DNA from: Candidatus Acetothermia bacterium
GTDB lineage: Bacteria > Bipolaricaulota > Bipolaricaulia > Bipolaricaulales > Bipolaricaulaceae
Direction of reading: 5' to 3'
Assembly (NCBI GenBank): GCA_003551325.1
Contig: PUMK01000096.1
Location: 1 to 7,773 of the forward strand
Length of the DNA: 7,773 nt
Part shown: positions 5,926 to 7,773 of the stretch, piece after piece
Position numbering within the stretch: position 1 is the stretch's first letter
Layout: each line of letters starts with the position of its first letter
Notes under the pieces: model-generated
What the model was told of the DNA's origin: nothing
The model's database searches: none
Seen by the model: only the letters and a program-made list of their open reading frames with translations
Translations under genes and position numbers: made by a program

Positions 5926-7354
5926 TCTCAGCCCGCATGGCTACGATGTCGTGCATGTCCTGCAGAAAGACGTTGACGACCTCTTCAGCAAGGATCTCCT
6001 GGACACGGCCGTAGATCGTCGTCCGACGGTCAGTATCGACCGTCACCGCACCTTCCTCCAAGAGTTGATCCAGTTCATCGCTCCGCCAACCCAGCCGATA
6101 GTAGTAATCCAGCCGATCCGGACCGTAGCCCGTGAGCATCAACGCCGGATCCAAGCGTCCGATGTGCCCGATGACCGTTAGGTCATACGCTCCCTGGGCG
6201 AACACCTGCTCCAGCCATGTGGCCCAATCAACACGCTCCATCTGCACACGGATGCCCACCTGCTCCAACTGCGCAGCGATCACCTCGCCCGTCCGGACGT
6301 GCTGCGGGTAGTTCCCGGGAAGGGTCATCGTCGCCCCAAACCCCTCGGGATAGCCTGCCTCAGCAAGGAGCTCTCGAGCTCGGTGCGGGTCATGCGGATA
6401 TAGGGCCGTCATGTCGCGGTAAAAGGGAAGCGCGGGGGTGAGGTGGCTTCCGATGGGCGTACCGTAAAGCCCGAAGAATACCCGCTCGATGACCGCATCA
6501 CGGTCCACGGCATGCGCCAATGCCTGGCGCACGAGAAGATCGTCGAACGGCGAACGCTCATTGTTCACCGCCAAAATCTGAACGAGATTCGACGGTCCCG
6601 AGACCACAGTGAACCGGGGATTGGGCTCGAGCTCCACGGCCAGCTCGGGGGTGATCTCCGCAACCACATCCACGGCGCCTGCCAACAGCGCCGCTCGTTG
6701 GGCAGCCGGATCAGCGATGAACCGGAACACCACGCCCTCCACAGCGGGGACACCCGGCATGTAGTAGTCCGGATTCCGTTGGAGTACGAGACGGTCAGCC
6801 GGACGCCATTCGGAAAACGTGAACGGACCGGTCCCCGAAGGATGGCGCGCAAGGTCCTCCGCGCCAGGCGGTACGATGACCGATTCACCCAGAGCAAGAA
6901 GCGAAAGAAAGGCCGCGTCGGGTTCGGCAATGTGAAAGCGAACGCGGTGTTCATCGACCGCCTCGATCTCCACAATCCCCGCATAGTACTCCGGACGCGG
7001 GTGCCCGGTTGCCGGATCCATGGCCCGGGCGAAGCTCTGCTTCACCGCCTCGGCATTCAGCGTCTCCCCGTTGTGGAAGCGCACACCTTCTCGCAGGAGA
7101 AACGTGTAGGCAAGGCCGTCGCTGGAGACCTCCCACGCCGTCGCTAGCTGCGGTTGGAGTTCACCGCGCTCATTCACCTGCACCAAACACTCGTAGACAT
7201 TGTGATGGAGGAGTCGTCGGATGATCCCGGCGGCATTCGTCGTCGGATCGAGACCCGGCGGTTCGGTGGACACAGCCACACGCAACACCCCTGCAGCCCC
7301 ACCTAGCCCAATGAGGACAAGCCCCACCAACACACACACAGCCCGATGACCCAC
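5831..7354 (-). CDS. Extracellular solute-binding protein, family 5 (peptide/nickel ABC importer)
   Basis: This protein captures substrate outside the inner membrane and delivers it to Dpp/Opp-type permeases; 507 residues with the chosen start. The GTG at 7354 is preferred because GGAGGTG sits just before it and a signal peptide begins directly. An in-frame GTG at 7402 would add 16 unneeded residues and lacks such a site. The signal peptide has a basic start (GHR) and a hydrophobic core at about 5-19, with likely cleavage near Ala20-Ala21. There is no lipobox Cys at that point, so it is probably periplasmic rather than a lipoprotein. The mature part shows SBP_bac_5 features: STEPPGLDP (29-37), LATAWEVSSDGLAYTF then LREGVRFHNGETL (70-99), GTGPFTFSEW, ALAHAVDR, and a DYYYRLGWRSDELDQLL stretch near the C-terminus. 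The last 12 residues (TSTGATSGPTGP) are low complexity and overlap the DppC-type gene. It is likely the partner of the two permeases, though convergently transcribed. Confidence 0.93.
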   Translation of the reverse strand: MGHRAVCVLVGLVLIGLGGAAGVLRVAVSTEPPGLDPTTNAAGIIRRLLHHNVYECLVQVNERGELQPQLATAWEVSSDGLAYTFLLREGVRFHNGETLNAEAVKQSFARAMDPATGHPRPEYYAGIVEIEAVDEHRVRFHIAEPDAAFLSLLALGESVIVPPGAEDLARHPSGTGPFTFSEWRPADRLVLQRNPDYYMPGVPAVEGVVFRFIADPAAQRAALLAGAVDVVAEITPELAVELEPNPRFTVVSGPSNLVQILAVNNERSPFDDLLVRQALAHAVDRDAVIERVFFGLYGTPIGSHLTPALPFYRDMTALYPHDPHRARELLAEAGYPEGFGATMTLPGNYPQHVRTGEVIAAQLEQVGIRVQMERVDWATWLEQVFAQGAYDLTVIGHIGRLDPALMLTGYGPDRLDYYYRLGWRSDELDQLLEEGAVTVDTDRRTTIYGRVQEILAEEVVNVFLQDMHDIVAMRAEITGIAVYPIYVLDLSQVVLTSTGATSGPTGP

Positions 7355-7360
7355 CGGTCT

Positions 7361-7367
7361 CACCTCC
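7361..7367 (-). promoter_or_regulatory. Ribosome binding site for the solute-binding protein gene
   Basis: On the minus strand GGAGGTG is followed 6 bases later by the GTG at 7354. It decides the start in favour of 7354 over the upstream GTG at 7402. Confidence 0.7.
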
Positions 7368-7375
7368 GGGTTGCC

Positions 7376-7404
7376 AGTATAGGGGCCGCTTTGCCGTCTC
7401 ACCA
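7376..7404 (-). promoter_or_regulatory. Possible sigma70-type promoter for the solute-binding protein gene
   Basis: TATACT (plus-strand 7376-7381), one base from the TATAAT consensus, is read on the minus strand just upstream of the ribosome binding site. At a 17-base spacing the -35 region is only TGGTGA, a poor match. Transcription starting there would give a leader of only about 15 bases. It lies in the 77-bp gap after the PhoU-like gene, so independent transcription of the binding-protein gene is plausible but unproven. Confidence 0.3.
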
Positions 7405-7431
7405 GGTCTGACAGGGGCTGCCCAGTTCGCC

Positions 7432-7773
7432 CTATGCGGGAGGCTGGACCGACGTCTTGCCCAAAGGTACGGAGGCATCCACCGCCGTCTCGGCAATGTT
7501 GAAGCCATACTCCCGTGTGCGGAGCAGGCTGTCCATGATGATGCTTATCGAAAGGGCATTCTCAGGCTGCTCCCTGATCGCTCCCTGTGCCCATTCCAGG
7601 AGGCGACCACGCTGTTCCGCCTGCGCCAACACGCGATTAGCGCGTTTCGTGTCGCGGTCCTCAAAGGCTTGCACGGCTTCGACAAGGATGGCCCGCGACT
7701 CACGATGGGTGTCACCGATCCGCCGAGCCACCTGGGGGGAAAGCTCTCCTCCGAGAACCAAGGTCGCCCGCGA
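7432..7773 (-). CDS. PhoU-domain protein, C-terminal part (5' end outside window)
   Basis: The frame is open to the window edge on the minus strand, so this is the last 113 codons of a longer gene. The TTG codon at 7761 is probably internal. The fragment is predicted to be all alpha-helical: one long charged helix region (about 12-35, SPQVARRIGDTHRESRAILV), a second (about 38-70), and a last helix with SLLRTREYGFNIAETAVD. That helix resembles the PhoU repeat signature, in which an Arg-x-x-Glu/Asp-Tyr-x-x-x-Ile-Ala-Glu helix contributes to metal binding. PhoU proteins are cytoplasmic regulators of phosphate uptake and the Pho response. Some archaeal and deep-branching versions are fused to an N-terminal AbrB/SpoVT DNA-binding domain, which cannot be seen here. 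The assignment rests mainly on the last helix, so it is moderately sure. The next gene on this strand starts 77 bp downstream. Confidence 0.65.
   Translation of the reverse strand, partial: SRATLVLGGELSPQVARRIGDTHRESRAILVEAVQAFEDRDTKRANRVLAQAEQRGRLLEWAQGAIREQPENALSISIIMDSLLRTREYGFNIAETAVDASVPLGKTSVQPPA

Noticed and set aside
6443..7147. A 234-codon open frame on the plus strand
   Set aside because: It lies wholly opposite the well-supported binding-protein gene, has no recognisable domain, and is the kind of antisense frame common in GC-rich coding DNA.
7355..7431. Search for a terminator after the PhoU-like gene
   Set aside because: I found no stable stem with a T-run in the 77-bp gap; only short GGGC/GCCC pairings without a usable loop.

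Overview
The window is a GC-rich, densely coded stretch of bacterial chromosome with seven protein genes. Two run off the ends. There are no RNA genes, mobile elements, CRISPR arrays or prophage signs, and no gene-free stretch longer than about 80 bases. The arginyl-tRNA synthetase is of bacterial type, several starts have good Shine-Dalgarno sequences, and GTG is used as a start codon. The short FtsY (NG domain only), the PPDK, and a PhoU-like helix of a kind I associate with archaeal and deep-branching proteins suggest an anaerobic or thermophilic lineage, for example a candidate phylum such as Bipolaricaulota. That placement is a guess from gene style, not a demonstrated identity. The solute-binding protein has a plain signal peptide without a lipobox, which fits a cell with an outer membrane better than a typical monoderm.

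Left part, plus strand (2-4078): the end of argS, then ftsY, then ppdK, with stop and start codons overlapping at both junctions (4 bp and 14 bp). This looks like one transcription unit. It combines aminoacylation of tRNA-Arg, the receptor for co-translational membrane targeting, and the pyruvate/PEP-interconverting dikinase of central carbon metabolism.

Middle part, plus strand (4079-5925): after a 12-bp perfect hairpin come two inner-membrane permease genes of the Dpp/Opp peptide (nickel) ABC type, joined by an ATGA overlap. No ATPase gene follows.

Right part, minus strand (5831-7773): a family 5 extracellular solute-binding protein faces the permeases tail to tail and overlaps the second one by 95 bp. 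It is probably their substrate-binding partner. Upstream of it on the same strand is the 3' end of a PhoU-domain regulator gene. The binding-protein gene has its own ribosome binding site and a possible promoter in the 77-bp gap.

I see no clearly new biological system. The points most worth a second look are the tail-to-tail overlap of two transporter genes whose conserved parts end within about four bases of each other, and the hairpin that brings the ppdK stop close to the permease start, which has no visible ribosome binding site.
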